Positions 1-6,814 of a stretch of DNA of 38,449 nt are shown in pieces; positions within the stretch are counted from its first letter, which is position 1, and each line of letters starts with the position of its first letter. This stretch comes from JAITWN01 sp964388175. Lineage in GTDB: Bacteria; Pseudomonadota; Gammaproteobacteria; SZUA-140. Position numbers and translations under genes: made by a program. The DNA lies in contig CAYLYS010000019.1 of assembly GCA_964388175.1 (NCBI GenBank), forward strand, positions 1 through 38,449. Direction: 5' to 3'. The notes beneath the pieces are model-generated. The model did no database searches, was not told where the DNA came from, and saw only the letters and a program-made list of their open reading frames with translations.

Positions 1-1
1 C

Positions 2-592
2 ATGGAACAGGCGGTGGCGCACTGCTCGGCGGGCGTCGGCATCTGGGACTGGGCGAGTTCGGATCAGGACGGCGAGACCGACGTGGTGATGGCCTGCGCC
101 GGCGATGTGCCGACGCTGGAAACGCTGGCGGCCGTCGATCTGTTGCGCCGCCATCTGCCCGATCTGCGCGTGCGCGTGGTCAACGTCGTCGACCTGATGG
201 CGTTGCAGCCGGACAGCGAGCATCCGCACGGGCTCAAGGACGCCGATTTCGACGCCATCTTCACTACCGACAGGCCGATCATCTTCGCCTATCACGGTTA
301 TCCCTGGCTGATCCATCGTCTGACCTACCGCCGCACCAATCACCGCAATCTGCATGTGCGCGGTTACAAGGAGGAGGGCACCACCACCACGCCTTTCGAC
401 ATGACCGTGCTCAACGATCTGGACCGTTATCATCTGGTCGGCGATGTCATCGATCGCGTGCCTGGACTGGGCTACAAGGCGGCCTATTTCAAGCAGTATC
501 TGCGCGATAAGCTGCTCGAACACAAGCGCTACATCGTCGAGCACGGCGAGGATATGCCGGAAATCCGGGAATGGCGCTGGGGAGCGGAATGA
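2..592 (+). CDS. xfp: Phosphoketolase, C-terminal part (5' end outside window)
   Basis: Phosphoketolase is a thiamine-diphosphate enzyme that splits xylulose-5-phosphate and/or fructose-6-phosphate with phosphate into acetyl-phosphate plus an aldose phosphate. Only the last 196 codons or so are here, against about 790 residues in the family, so the catalytic ThDP-binding domains lie upstream of the window. The visible part is the C-terminal domain with very conserved stretches: VVMACAGDVPTLE, VVNVVDLMALQP, EHPHGL, HGYPWLIHRLTYRR and VRGYKEEGTTTTPFDM. The frame is open from base 2, and the ATG there is probably internal. The gene ends at TGA 590-592 and is followed by a weak hairpin. Substrate preference cannot be judged from this fragment. 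Confidence 0.93.
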   Translation: MEQAVAHCSAGVGIWDWASSDQDGETDVVMACAGDVPTLETLAAVDLLRRHLPDLRVRVVNVVDLMALQPDSEHPHGLKDADFDAIFTTDRPIIFAYHGYPWLIHRLTYRRTNHRNLHVRGYKEEGTTTTPFDMTVLNDLDRYHLVGDVIDRVPGLGYKAAYFKQYLRDKLLEHKRYIVEHGEDMPEIREWRWGAE

Positions 593-599
593 TGGGAAA

Positions 600-644
600 A
601 AGGGGGCGGAGAGAGTAAAGTTCACGCACTTCGCCCCTTCTTCT
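600..644 (+). terminator. Possible weak terminator after the phosphoketolase gene
   Basis: AAGGGGGCG (600-608) can pair with CGCCCCTT (632-639) with one bulged G, and a pyrimidine-rich, T-containing run follows. The stem is imperfect and the loop is long (about 23 nt), so this is only a possible Rho-independent signal separating the gene from the tautomerase gene 17 nt further on. Confidence 0.3.
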
Positions 645-656
645 TTGAGAACGCCG

Positions 657-1001
657 ATGCCCTATCTCAAGATCCAGACCAACGTCGAACGCGAACCCGG
701 CGACGCCCAGCCGGTGTTGGCGCGCGCCTCCCGACTCGTCGCCGATCTGCTCGACAAGCCCGAGAAATACGTGATGACCGTGCTGGAAGCCGGACTGCCG
801 ATGACGTTTGCCGGCAGCGAGGCGCCCACCGCCTACCTCGAACTGAAAAGCATCGGTCTGCCGCAGGCGCGCAGCGCCGAGTTATCGCGCGCGCTGTGCG
901 CGTTCGTCGGCGACGAATTCGGCATCAGAGCGGACCGCATCTACATCGAGTTCGCCGATGCGCGCGGTGCCATGTGGGGCTGGAACGAGGGGACTTTTTA
1001 A
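657..1001 (+). CDS. MIF-like tautomerase (phenylpyruvate tautomerase family)
   Basis: This is a 114-residue protein of the macrophage migration inhibitory factor superfamily: small trimeric tautomerases that use the amino-terminal proline, exposed after Met removal, as catalytic base. Pro2 directly follows the start Met (MPYLKIQTNV). The C-terminal half shows the eukaryotic-type MIF pattern: SIG near residue 65, then FGIRADRIYIEFAD, and the ending WGWNEGTF, which matches the VGWNNSTF-like end of animal MIF. Length is as expected (about 115). The ATG at 657 was chosen because translation from it places Pro in position 2; the ribosome-binding site is weak. The physiological substrate is unknown. 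It stands alone between phosphoketolase and tRNA-Ser. Confidence 0.85.
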   Translation: MPYLKIQTNVEREPGDAQPVLARASRLVADLLDKPEKYVMTVLEAGLPMTFAGSEAPTAYLELKSIGLPQARSAELSRALCAFVGDEFGIRADRIYIEFADARGAMWGWNEGTF

Positions 1002-1003
1002 CT

Positions 1004-1021
1004 CCGGCTCGGTGCAGCCGG
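1004..1021 (+). terminator. Hairpin just after the MIF-like gene
   Basis: A perfect 6-bp stem, CCGGCT (1004-1009) with AGCCGG (1016-1021), starts three bases after the stop codon. A T-rich stretch (TTGTTTT) begins only about 11 nt later, so terminator function is plausible but not typical. Confidence 0.35.
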
Positions 1022-1040
1022 CCCGGGCGGCTTGTTTTCC

Positions 1041-1120
1041 CGATTCGGCCCGATTCGCCGCATCCTGAATTTACCCCCGGGATTTGCTTCGGGATTTACA
1101 CTGGGATTTACCCCGGGCGG
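1041..1120. repeat. Cluster of short degenerate tandem repeats
   Basis: Two 10-nt units (cgattcggcc, cgattcgccg at 1041-1060) are followed by four related units of 12-13 nt: tgaatttacccc, gggatttgcttc, gggatttacact and gggatttacccc, between 1066 and 1114. They are non-coding and lie between the MIF-like gene and tRNA-Ser. The units differ from those of the other repeat clusters in this window, so this is local duplication rather than a dispersed family. Confidence 0.7.
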
Positions 1121-1191
1121 AACTTGGGGTAATCTTGCCGCCTTGCCGGCCCCTTCCTCGAGCTTGCCGGCAGCATTCTGTTTTCCCTCCC

Positions 1192-1282
<91 letters not shown>

Positions 1283-1939
1283 TACTCGCGTAATCCCCAT
1301 CTCTTTGGCATACCGCAGTGATCGTTCGAACGGCGATTCGAACCCACGGTGAATCGAATCGGATGGGTTCGACCGATCGACACTCGATCGGTGCTCGATC
1401 GACACTGGCCGATCGGGACGGCGCAGCCACCTTGCGATGACGCTGCCACGGATCGGACGATGTATAGCATGCCGAAGCAAGGAGCTTGCAGAGGGATTGG
1501 CCAGTGCTCTGAGTGCGGCAGGGTTCCCAGTGGCTCGCTTGCTCAAGCGCGCGGAAAAGAAATCCTTCGATCGCTCGATCAGCAGGATCAAGATAATGAC
1601 CATGCGTAAGTAAGTAAAGCGAGCCGAGGATCGGAATTCGTCGATCTGCTGCGGGCGTCCAGAGGCGCGTCTCTGTGAAGTCGTGCCCGAAATCAGCCAT
1701 GGGTTTTTGGTAAAAGGTTCCTCCTTGGTGCAAACCTGCGCCGGCTGGCTCTTCCGGCCGATCGGCCGGCAGATCGCCCTTGATCGTGGTCCTCACCAGC
1801 GCGTCGCTCGCTGATTGGCGCCGGCAATAAGCCGCCGCTGCGGCAGGCGGCGTATGCAATTCTCTTTGCGGCAGGCAGGCTATGCTGATAATACTGTGAT
1901 TCCCGATCATTGCCGTATTTTCAGCAGAGGAGTGCGAAG
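1283..1939. other. Gene-poor 657-base stretch with tandem repeats and no secure gene
   Basis: No convincing gene is visible between tRNA-Ser and the DUF1428 gene. At 1374-1406 there are three tandem 11-nt units (cgatcgacact, cgatcggtgct, cgatcgacact). A 58-codon reading frame (1437-1613, plus strand) and overlapping minus-strand frames give protein-like text but have no ribosome-binding site and compete with one another. There is no integrase and no copy of the tRNA 3' end. It may be a degraded gene remnant. Confidence 0.5.
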
Positions 1940-2293
1940 ATGAAATACGTCGAAGGATTCGTCGTCGCGGTGCCCGCGGCGAACAAAGAGGCTTATCTCA
2001 AGCTTGCTGCCGAGGCAGCGCCCTTGTTCAAGGAGTTCGGTGCTACCCGTATGGTGGAATGCTGGGGCGACGACGTGCCGGAGGGCAAGCTCACCGACTT
2101 TCGTTCGGCGGTGAAGGCGGAGCAGGGCGAGACCGTGGTATTCAGCTGGATCGAATATCCCTCGAAAGAAGTGCGCGATGCGGCCAACGAGAAAATGATG
2201 TCGGATCCGCGCATGAAGGCCATGGGCGACACCATGCCCTTCGATGGCAAGCGCATGATCTTCGGCGGCTTCGTACCCATCCTGGATGCATGA
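1940..2293 (+). CDS. DUF1428 (YbaA-like) family protein
   Basis: This is a 117-residue soluble protein of the DUF1428 family, a ferredoxin-like dimeric alpha-beta barrel fold with no assigned reaction. Family hallmarks visible are the N-terminal MKYVEGFVVAVP, RMVECWGDDVPEGKLTDF, ETVVFSWIEYPSKEVRDAANEKMMSDPRM and the C-terminal MPFDGKRMIFGGFVPILDA. The ATG at 1940 has GAGGAG (1927-1932) at good spacing, and the frame upstream of it does not look like protein. It appears to be a single-gene unit, convergent with the HAD-ATPase gene on the minus strand, with only 53 bases between their stop codons. Confidence 0.9.
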   Translation: MKYVEGFVVAVPAANKEAYLKLAAEAAPLFKEFGATRMVECWGDDVPEGKLTDFRSAVKAEQGETVVFSWIEYPSKEVRDAANEKMMSDPRMKAMGDTMPFDGKRMIFGGFVPILDA

Positions 2294-2346
2294 TCGTGCG
2301 CTGTGCGGCTATGCCGCCTAGTGGCGGGACGTAGCGACGCGGTCGC

Positions 2347-4050
2347 TCACGCCGGGCGGGTATAGAGCCGTTCCACTGCCGCGCGTACGCGCGCCAGGCT
2401 TTCTTCCGGCGCAAGATGCGCGTGTTCGATTTCCTGCAGCTGGTCGGCGAGCGCTTCATCCTTGATGCTGGTGCGCACCCAGTGCGAGTAGTCGCCGCGT
2501 TCGAGATGGTAGCGCCAAGTGTCGGCATCGACGCCTTCGGCCATCTGCAGGAACAGGGTGAGGTTCTGCGCGCGCAGTTTCAGCCGTTTGCCGGCGCCAC
2601 GGAAAAAGAAGCTCTTTTCCTGCAGGTCGCCTTCCGCGTACTTGCGCCGATGCCGGCGCCGCTCGGCTTCCGCCGGTTCCACCCGTACCCGTATCGCGCC
2701 CTGCGCCTCGCGGCAGAACCAGACCAGCACTTCCAGGTTTTGTGCGCCCGGTGGGCGTGCCGGACGCAGCGGCCTGCCGAGGACGGTGCTCAGCTCTTCC
2801 AGTGTCCGGTCGGCGGTCGGACCCACGGCGATGGCGATATTGATCGCCGACAGGGCGCGTGCGCAGATGCTTTTCGGATGGACCGTGACCAGCACCGCCG
2901 AAGCGAAATGGCGCGCGACGGTCGCCGGCGCCGCTTGCCATGAGGCGGGCAGCATGTGGTGCGCTTCGTCGAGCAGCAGCCAGTGCGGCCTGCCGTCGTG
3001 CTGATGCATGTCGAGCATGCGGCGTAGCAGGCGCGTGGTGTAGGGCGGCCGGTCGGCGATGGGAACCGCGAGCAGGCTGACCACGGTGTTTTCCGCCTTG
3101 CCGAGCAGCTGTGTTACCTGATCGACGGTCGGTACCTGGGTTTCGTCGCCGATCGTTACCGCCGGTTCCGCGCTTTCGTAATCTCCTTCGGGGTCGATGA
3201 TGCAGAATTGATAGGTGGCGGCGGCGAGGCGTTCGAGCAGTGCGCTGACGATGGTCGATTTTCCGCTGCCCGAAGGGCCGCAGATCAGCATCCGCACGCC
3301 ATGGGGCGGAATGCGTATTTCATGTCCTTCCTCATCGGTACCGAGGTGAATGTCATGGCGGCGCACGTGGCCGTCGAGATCGTGCAGATCGTTTTCCAGC
3401 AAGGCTTCGATGAGCTCTTCCACCCCCGCGCCGTGGGCGGATGCGGTAACGTGATCGACGCGCGCCTTGACCGCCTCCAGTGCATTGGCGACGGCGACGG
3501 AAAATTCGCATTGCGTGAGAAAGGACTGATCGTTTTCGGCGTCGCCGACGCCGACCGTATTGTGTATGGACAGGCCCAGACAGTGCAGGGCGGCGCCGAG
3601 GCCCGAGTTCTTGTTGATGCCCGAGGGCAGGACCATGATCGCGCCCTTGTTGAAGGTGACCTGCAGTTCCAGGCCGCAACGGTGGATCGTTTCCAGCACG
3701 GCGGCTTCGTGCGGCTCCCAGGTAGCCACGATGGCTTTGCCGACGTCGATGGGGGTGACACCGGCGGCGTGCAGCGCATCGATGAACGGCGGCTCCGGCG
3801 CTTCGGTGAGGAGGGTTTCGCGCCGCCTTCGCGGCTCGTAGAGTACGGCGCCGTTTTCGGCGACGATGCAGTCGAACAGTTCGGCTGTGGGAAAGGCGGT
3901 GAAAAGATCGTCGAGGCGGCGACCGGTGACCAGGATCAACCGCCGCCCTGATTCCTGCACCCGTGCCAGCGCCGCCAGCGTGGTATCGTTGACGCTGCCA
4001 TGCGTCGCAATGGTGCCGTCGTAATCACAGGCGAGAGCGAGGTAGCGCAC
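2347..4050 (-). CDS. HAD-IIB phosphatase fused to a P-loop (HerA/DUF87-like) ATPase
   Basis: This is a 567-residue three-part protein. Residues 1-220 form a Cof-type (IIB) HAD hydrolase: motif I DYDGT (9-13, Asp9/Asp11), motif II Thr42 in LVTGRR, Lys147, and motif IV GVGDAEND (167-174). Residues 240-460 hold a P-loop ATPase with Walker A GPSGSGKST (258-266), IIDPEGDY, and Walker B LLLDEAHH (358-365), resembling HerA/VirB4-type ATPases. A conserved-looking tail (about 475-567) contains FFFRG, LRAQNLTLFLQ and HLERGDYSHWVR..IKDEALA. No signal peptide or membrane segment is seen, so it is probably cytoplasmic. All catalytic residues look intact in both enzyme parts. The GTG start follows a GGAG. 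Partner and substrate are unknown; neighbours give no clue. Confidence 0.85.
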   Translation of the reverse strand: MRYLALACDYDGTIATHGSVNDTTLAALARVQESGRRLILVTGRRLDDLFTAFPTAELFDCIVAENGAVLYEPRRRRETLLTEAPEPPFIDALHAAGVTPIDVGKAIVATWEPHEAAVLETIHRCGLELQVTFNKGAIMVLPSGINKNSGLGAALHCLGLSIHNTVGVGDAENDQSFLTQCEFSVAVANALEAVKARVDHVTASAHGAGVEELIEALLENDLHDLDGHVRRHDIHLGTDEEGHEIRIPPHGVRMLICGPSGSGKSTIVSALLERLAAATYQFCIIDPEGDYESAEPAVTIGDETQVPTVDQVTQLLGKAENTVVSLLAVPIADRPPYTTRLLRRMLDMHQHDGRPHWLLLDEAHHMLPASWQAAPATVARHFASAVLVTVHPKSICARALSAINIAIAVGPTADRTLEELSTVLGRPLRPARPPGAQNLEVLVWFCREAQGAIRVRVEPAEAERRRHRRKYAEGDLQEKSFFFRGAGKRLKLRAQNLTLFLQMAEGVDADTWRYHLERGDYSHWVRTSIKDEALADQLQEIEHAHLAPEESLARVRAAVERLYTRPA

Positions 4051-4156
4051 GGTTTCGGCTCCGCGTTGCGTCCATGCCGGCGGGACTGATCATTCGGGAA
4101 TGTTCATTATAGCCGTCGTCCCCGTCGCGGGCAGTTGCGTACTGTTACTTATGACA

Positions 4157-4186
4157 TTGTACGTGCGTGGGTAGTGACGCCATAAT
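4157..4186 (+). promoter_or_regulatory. Candidate sigma-70 promoter for the AI-2E-type permease gene
   Basis: TTGTAC (4157-4162) and CATAAT (4181-4186) are separated by 18 bases. The -10 box ends six bases before the ATG at 4193, so the mRNA would be nearly leaderless, which fits the lack of a ribosome-binding site. This is inferred from sequence only. Confidence 0.35.
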
Positions 4187-4192
4187 GCGCGC

Positions 4193-5260
4193 ATGAATAT
4201 CGTTTCCTATCGCAAGGGTTTCATCCTCGTGATGGCCGCCGCCGTCGCCGGGCTGTTTCTCTACATGATCAGCGATTTCCTCATTGCCGTCCTGCTGGCG
4301 GCGATTTTCTCCGCGCTGCTCTATCCGCTGTACGGCCGCATGATGCGTGTGCCGTTTCTCGCGCGCAGACCCGGGCTGACGGCGGCATGGGTGGTCATGC
4401 TGGCGACCGTCGCGCTGGGCTTGCCCTTCGTCGGCTTCGTCGGCCTGGTCTCGGCGCAGGCGGCCGTCATCGCCGCCAATCTGGTGCCCTGGGTGCAGGA
4501 CCAGTTGACCAGGGCGGACAGCATCGAAGGGCTGACGGAGTGGCTGCCTTATCATCAGTACCTGGAGCCTTATCGGGAACGCATCGTGACGCGCCTCGGC
4601 GAGGCGGCGGGAGAGCTTGCCGGCTTTTTCGTGCGCAGCGGTACGGCGCTGACCATGGGGACGCTGCGCCTGTTGCTGAATCTGTTCGTGATGCTGTATG
4701 CGATGTATTTCTTTCTCGGTCGCGGTCAGCAGTGGCTGGCCGTGCTGGCGAGCTATCTGCCGCTTTCCGATCAGGACCGCACCCGGGTGCTCGAGCGCGG
4801 TGTGGCCGCTACCCGCGCGACGCTGAAGGGCATACTGGTCATCGGCGTGTTGCAGGGCGTGTTGGTGGGTCTGGCCTTCTGGGTGCTCGGCATCAGCGGC
4901 GTACTTTTCTGGGGCACGGTGGTGGTGATTCTGTCGGCGCTGCCTGCCGTGGGACCGCCGCTGGTGTGGGGTCCGGCCGCCGTCTATCTGCTGCTCAATG
5001 GACAGACGGCGGCCGCGATCGGCCTGACGCTGTGGGGCGCGCTGGTCATCGGTCTGCTCGACAATGTGCTGCGTCCGCGCATCATCGGCGCCGAAACGCG
5101 TCTGCCCGATCTGCTCATCTTTCTCAGCATGCTGGGCGGTATCGGCATGTTCGGCGTCCTGGGCCTGATCATCGGGCCGATCATCGCGGCGGTGATGATC
5201 ACCACGCTCGATATCTATCGCCACGTTTTCATCAGTGAGCAGCCGGTCGATCGCGTCTGA
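4193..5260 (+). CDS. AI-2E family transporter (PerM/TqsA-type permease)
   Basis: This is a 355-residue inner-membrane protein of the AI-2E/PerM exporter family, whose members have been linked to autoinducer-2 release, sodium/proton antiport or unknown efflux. Seven to eight hydrophobic segments are visible: a pair near residues 10-45, one near 62-85, one near 155-185, and a dense C-terminal group from about 205 to 340. Family features include the C-terminal stretch LLDNVLRPRIIG followed by PDLLIFLSMLGGIGMFGVLGLIIGPIIAAV. Length is typical. No clear Shine-Dalgarno precedes the ATG. It is divergent from the HAD-ATPase gene. The substrate cannot be inferred. Confidence 0.9.
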   Translation: MNIVSYRKGFILVMAAAVAGLFLYMISDFLIAVLLAAIFSALLYPLYGRMMRVPFLARRPGLTAAWVVMLATVALGLPFVGFVGLVSAQAAVIAANLVPWVQDQLTRADSIEGLTEWLPYHQYLEPYRERIVTRLGEAAGELAGFFVRSGTALTMGTLRLLLNLFVMLYAMYFFLGRGQQWLAVLASYLPLSDQDRTRVLERGVAATRATLKGILVIGVLQGVLVGLAFWVLGISGVLFWGTVVVILSALPAVGPPLVWGPAAVYLLLNGQTAAAIGLTLWGALVIGLLDNVLRPRIIGAETRLPDLLIFLSMLGGIGMFGVLGLIIGPIIAAVMITTLDIYRHVFISEQPVDRV

Positions 5261-5279
5261 AGCGCTTGAGTACCCTGCC

Positions 5280-5293
5280 GGGGCATGCGCCCC
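5280..5293 (+). terminator. Hairpin after the AI-2E-type permease gene
   Basis: GGGGC (5280-5284) and GCCCC (5289-5293) form a perfect 5-bp GC stem with a 4-base loop, 20 bases after the stop codon. No T-tract follows, so it is a weak terminator candidate. The region from here to 5443 holds an AT-rich stretch (about 5350-5395) likely to carry the promoter of the downstream stress cassette. Confidence 0.35.
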
Positions 5294-5443
5294 ATTCTGG
5301 TTGCGGATCCCCCAGCTGTCGTGTCTCTGCACCCGTCGCGATTTTCTGCTATTCCTTTTTCCTTTTCATATTCAATACGTAACCGTTTTGGCAAATGTCC
5401 TGCATTGATCGGGGAGAGAACCCGACCAAGCGAGGAGAATGTG

Positions 5444-5644
5444 ATGAACTGGGATCGCATTGCAGGCAATTGGAAGCAGTTCAGAGGCAAGGTCAAGAGC
5501 AAGTGGGGAGAGCTCACGGATGATGAGCTCGATGTCATCGAGGGTGACCGTGACATTCTCGTCGGCAAATTGCAGGAGCGTTACGGCATGGCGCGGGACG
5601 AGGCGGAACAGGCGGTCGCTTCCTTCGAACGCGACCTGCTCTAG
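5444..5644 (+). CDS. CsbD family stress protein
   Basis: This is a 66-residue, highly charged soluble protein of the CsbD family (E. coli YjbJ type), abundant small proteins induced by general stress. The whole family pattern is present: MNWDRIAGNWKQFRGKVKSKWGELTDDEL, then DRDILVGKLQERYG and a helical end. AGGAGA (5433-5438) supports the ATG at 5444; a GTG one codon earlier is less well spaced. It heads a group of three small genes in the same direction (this gene, the lipoprotein at 5780 and DUF1328 at 6164). Molecular function is not known. The stop codon lies in the loop of a small hairpin (5635-5650). Confidence 0.93.
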   Translation: MNWDRIAGNWKQFRGKVKSKWGELTDDELDVIEGDRDILVGKLQERYGMARDEAEQAVASFERDLL

Positions 5645-5650
5645 CGCAGG
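5635..5650 (+). terminator. Hairpin with the csbD-type stop codon in its loop
   Basis: CCTGC (5635-5639) pairs with GCAGG (5646-5650), and the loop TCTAGC contains the TAG stop codon. No T-tract follows. See the similar arrangements at 6791-6814 and 10507-10527. Confidence 0.35.
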
Positions 5651-5779
5651 GAAAGCGGTGCGCGGCCGGCGTGAAGACGTGACGGCGGCAGAGCCGCACA
5701 CATCGCTGCGGATGCCGGCCGCGCAGCGGGTGGAATCATCGCGGCATGACTGTGGCCCGGTTTTTCCGAGGAGGACATC

Positions 5780-6037
5780 ATGCGGATACAGAAGGCGACG
5801 GCAATAGCGGGGCTGTTGTTTGTTTTCGGCGCGGGGCTGGCTGCCTGCGACAGCCGGGATAACAACGCGTTCGAAAGAACCGGCGAACGGATCGACCGCG
5901 GACTGGATCGTGCCGATGAAAGCGTGGATCGCGCCGCCGAGAATGCCAAACGGGCCGGGGAACGAGCCGGCGAGCGGACCGGTGAAGCAGTCGAGGATGC
6001 GCGTGACCGTATCGATGATGCCACTACCACGAATTGA
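5780..6037 (+). CDS. Small lipoprotein with charged helical repeats
   Basis: This is an 85-residue predicted lipoprotein. A hydrophobic signal segment is followed by lipobox LAAC with Cys23. The mature part is almost entirely an amphipathic, Arg/Glu/Asp/Ala-rich helix with repeating ERxxR, DRAxE and RAGERAGERTGEA motifs, similar in flavour to LEA-like or entericidin-type stress peptides; I do not recognise a named family. GAGGAGG a few bases before the ATG is an excellent ribosome-binding site. Position between CsbD and DUF1328 genes suggests an envelope or desiccation stress role by association only. The stop codon lies inside a tandem 13-nt duplication. Confidence 0.8.
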   Translation: MRIQKATAIAGLLFVFGAGLAACDSRDNNAFERTGERIDRGLDRADESVDRAAENAKRAGERAGERTGEAVEDARDRIDDATTTN

Positions 6038-6080
6038 AGCGGCGAATTGAAGCGGCAAACCGATGTGGCATTGATGTGGC
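6031..6080. repeat. Two adjacent short tandem duplications
   Basis: gaattgaagcggc is present twice head-to-tail (6031-6043 and 6044-6056), spanning the lipoprotein stop codon (TGA 6035-6037). Right after it, gatgtggc occurs at 6062-6069 and 6073-6080 with a period of 11. Both are exact copies. Confidence 0.8.
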
Positions 6081-6163
6081 CGTGTCCGTGAGCCGGCATC
6101 TGCTCTGTTGAGCCGCAGATCCCGCCGACTGTGTCGGCGGGCAGCGCGCGGCAAGGAGGTTTT

Positions 6164-6334
6164 ATGCTCAGATGGGCCGTTATTTTTCTGGTTATCGCGC
6201 TGGTTGCGGCGATTTTCGGTTTTACCGGGATCGCCGGCGCGGCGACCGGGATTGCTCAGATTCTGTTTTTTATTTTTCTCGTTCTGTTCGTCATCGCGCT
6301 CGTCGCCGGCCGGTCGCGTCCGCCGGTTGTCTAG
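6164..6334 (+). CDS. DUF1328 small membrane protein (YtjA-like)
   Basis: This is a 56-residue inner-membrane protein with two hydrophobic helices: MLRWAVIFLVIALVAAIFGF, then a GIAGAATGIAQ turn, then ILFFIFLVLFVIALVAG. This is the full DUF1328 family pattern (YtjA in E. coli) with the usual short basic tail. AAGGAGGT (6153-6160) immediately before ATG 6164 is a near-perfect Shine-Dalgarno and fixes the start. It is the third gene of the stress cassette and is followed by a strong intrinsic terminator. DUF1328 genes often sit with CsbD-like genes; the biochemical role is unknown. Confidence 0.92.
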   Translation: MLRWAVIFLVIALVAAIFGFTGIAGAATGIAQILFFIFLVLFVIALVAGRSRPPVV

Positions 6335-6339
6335 CCGTC

Positions 6340-6363
6340 GGCGCCCCGGTGCGGGCGCCTTTT
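6340..6363 (+). terminator. Intrinsic terminator of the stress cassette
   Basis: GGCGCCC (6340-6346) and GGGCGCC (6353-6359) form a perfect 7-bp GC stem with a 6-base loop, directly followed by TTTT (6360-6363). It sits five bases after the DUF1328 stop codon. Confidence 0.8.
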
Positions 6364-6442
6364 CCGAGCGCGTCGTGGACGCCGCCGTATCTGCGCATTA
6401 GAATGACGCCCGATTGCGAACGACGGGCGGAGAACTGTGCCT

Positions 6443-6802
6443 ATGCGGAGCCATTTTGCAGCGGCGGTGTGTCTGGCGACGGTATTGACCGGCTGTTCCG
6501 GTGACGGTGCGGAATTGAGCGAGAGCGAGCGCCTGTTCAGGCTGGCGCACATGAACGGCTGTGTCGAGTGCCACGTCGCCAACGTTTCCACGGTGGGGCC
6601 ATCGTGGAATGCCATATCCGAGCGCTACAAGGACGTGCCGCTGGAAGATGCCAAGGCTGTGCTGATCGCCAGCATGAAATACGGCAGCCGTGGTAAATGG
6701 CCGAGCTGGAAGAGCGCGGACGGTATGCCGCCGCTGGACGGGCGCGTGTCGGACGAGCATATGGCGCAGCTCGTCGATCAGATTCTGCCGCTGAAACGCT
6801 GA
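6443..6802 (+). CDS. Lipoprotein monoheme cytochrome c
   Basis: This is a 119-residue class I c-type cytochrome. The signal sequence ends in lipobox LTGC (Cys18), suggesting a periplasm-facing lipoprotein. The heme-binding motif CVECH is at residues 40-44, and GMPPL (Met95) supplies the probable sixth ligand, a c551/c8-like layout. The ATG at 6443 is preferred because GGAGA (6429-6433) is nine bases upstream; a GTG at 6437 is too close to it. It is a single-gene unit convergent with the GGDEF-EAL gene, and a perfect inverted repeat encloses both stop codons. Its redox partner is not visible in the window. Confidence 0.9.
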   Translation: MRSHFAAAVCLATVLTGCSGDGAELSESERLFRLAHMNGCVECHVANVSTVGPSWNAISERYKDVPLEDAKAVLIASMKYGSRGKWPSWKSADGMPPLDGRVSDEHMAQLVDQILPLKR

Positions 6803-6814
6803 GGCGCGTTTCAG
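6791..6814. terminator. Convergent hairpin enclosing two stop codons
   Basis: CTGAAACGC (6791-6799) and GCGTTTCAG (6806-6814) form a perfect 9-bp stem with loop TGAGGC. The loop starts with the stop codon of the cytochrome gene (6800-6802), and the right arm contains the minus-strand stop codon of the GGDEF-EAL gene (6811-6813). It is likely a shared bidirectional end signal, although T-tracts are short. Confidence 0.55.

Noticed and set aside
4145..5332. 395-residue minus-strand frame opposite the AI-2E-type permease gene
   Set aside because: His/Gln/Arg-rich shadow of a membrane protein gene.
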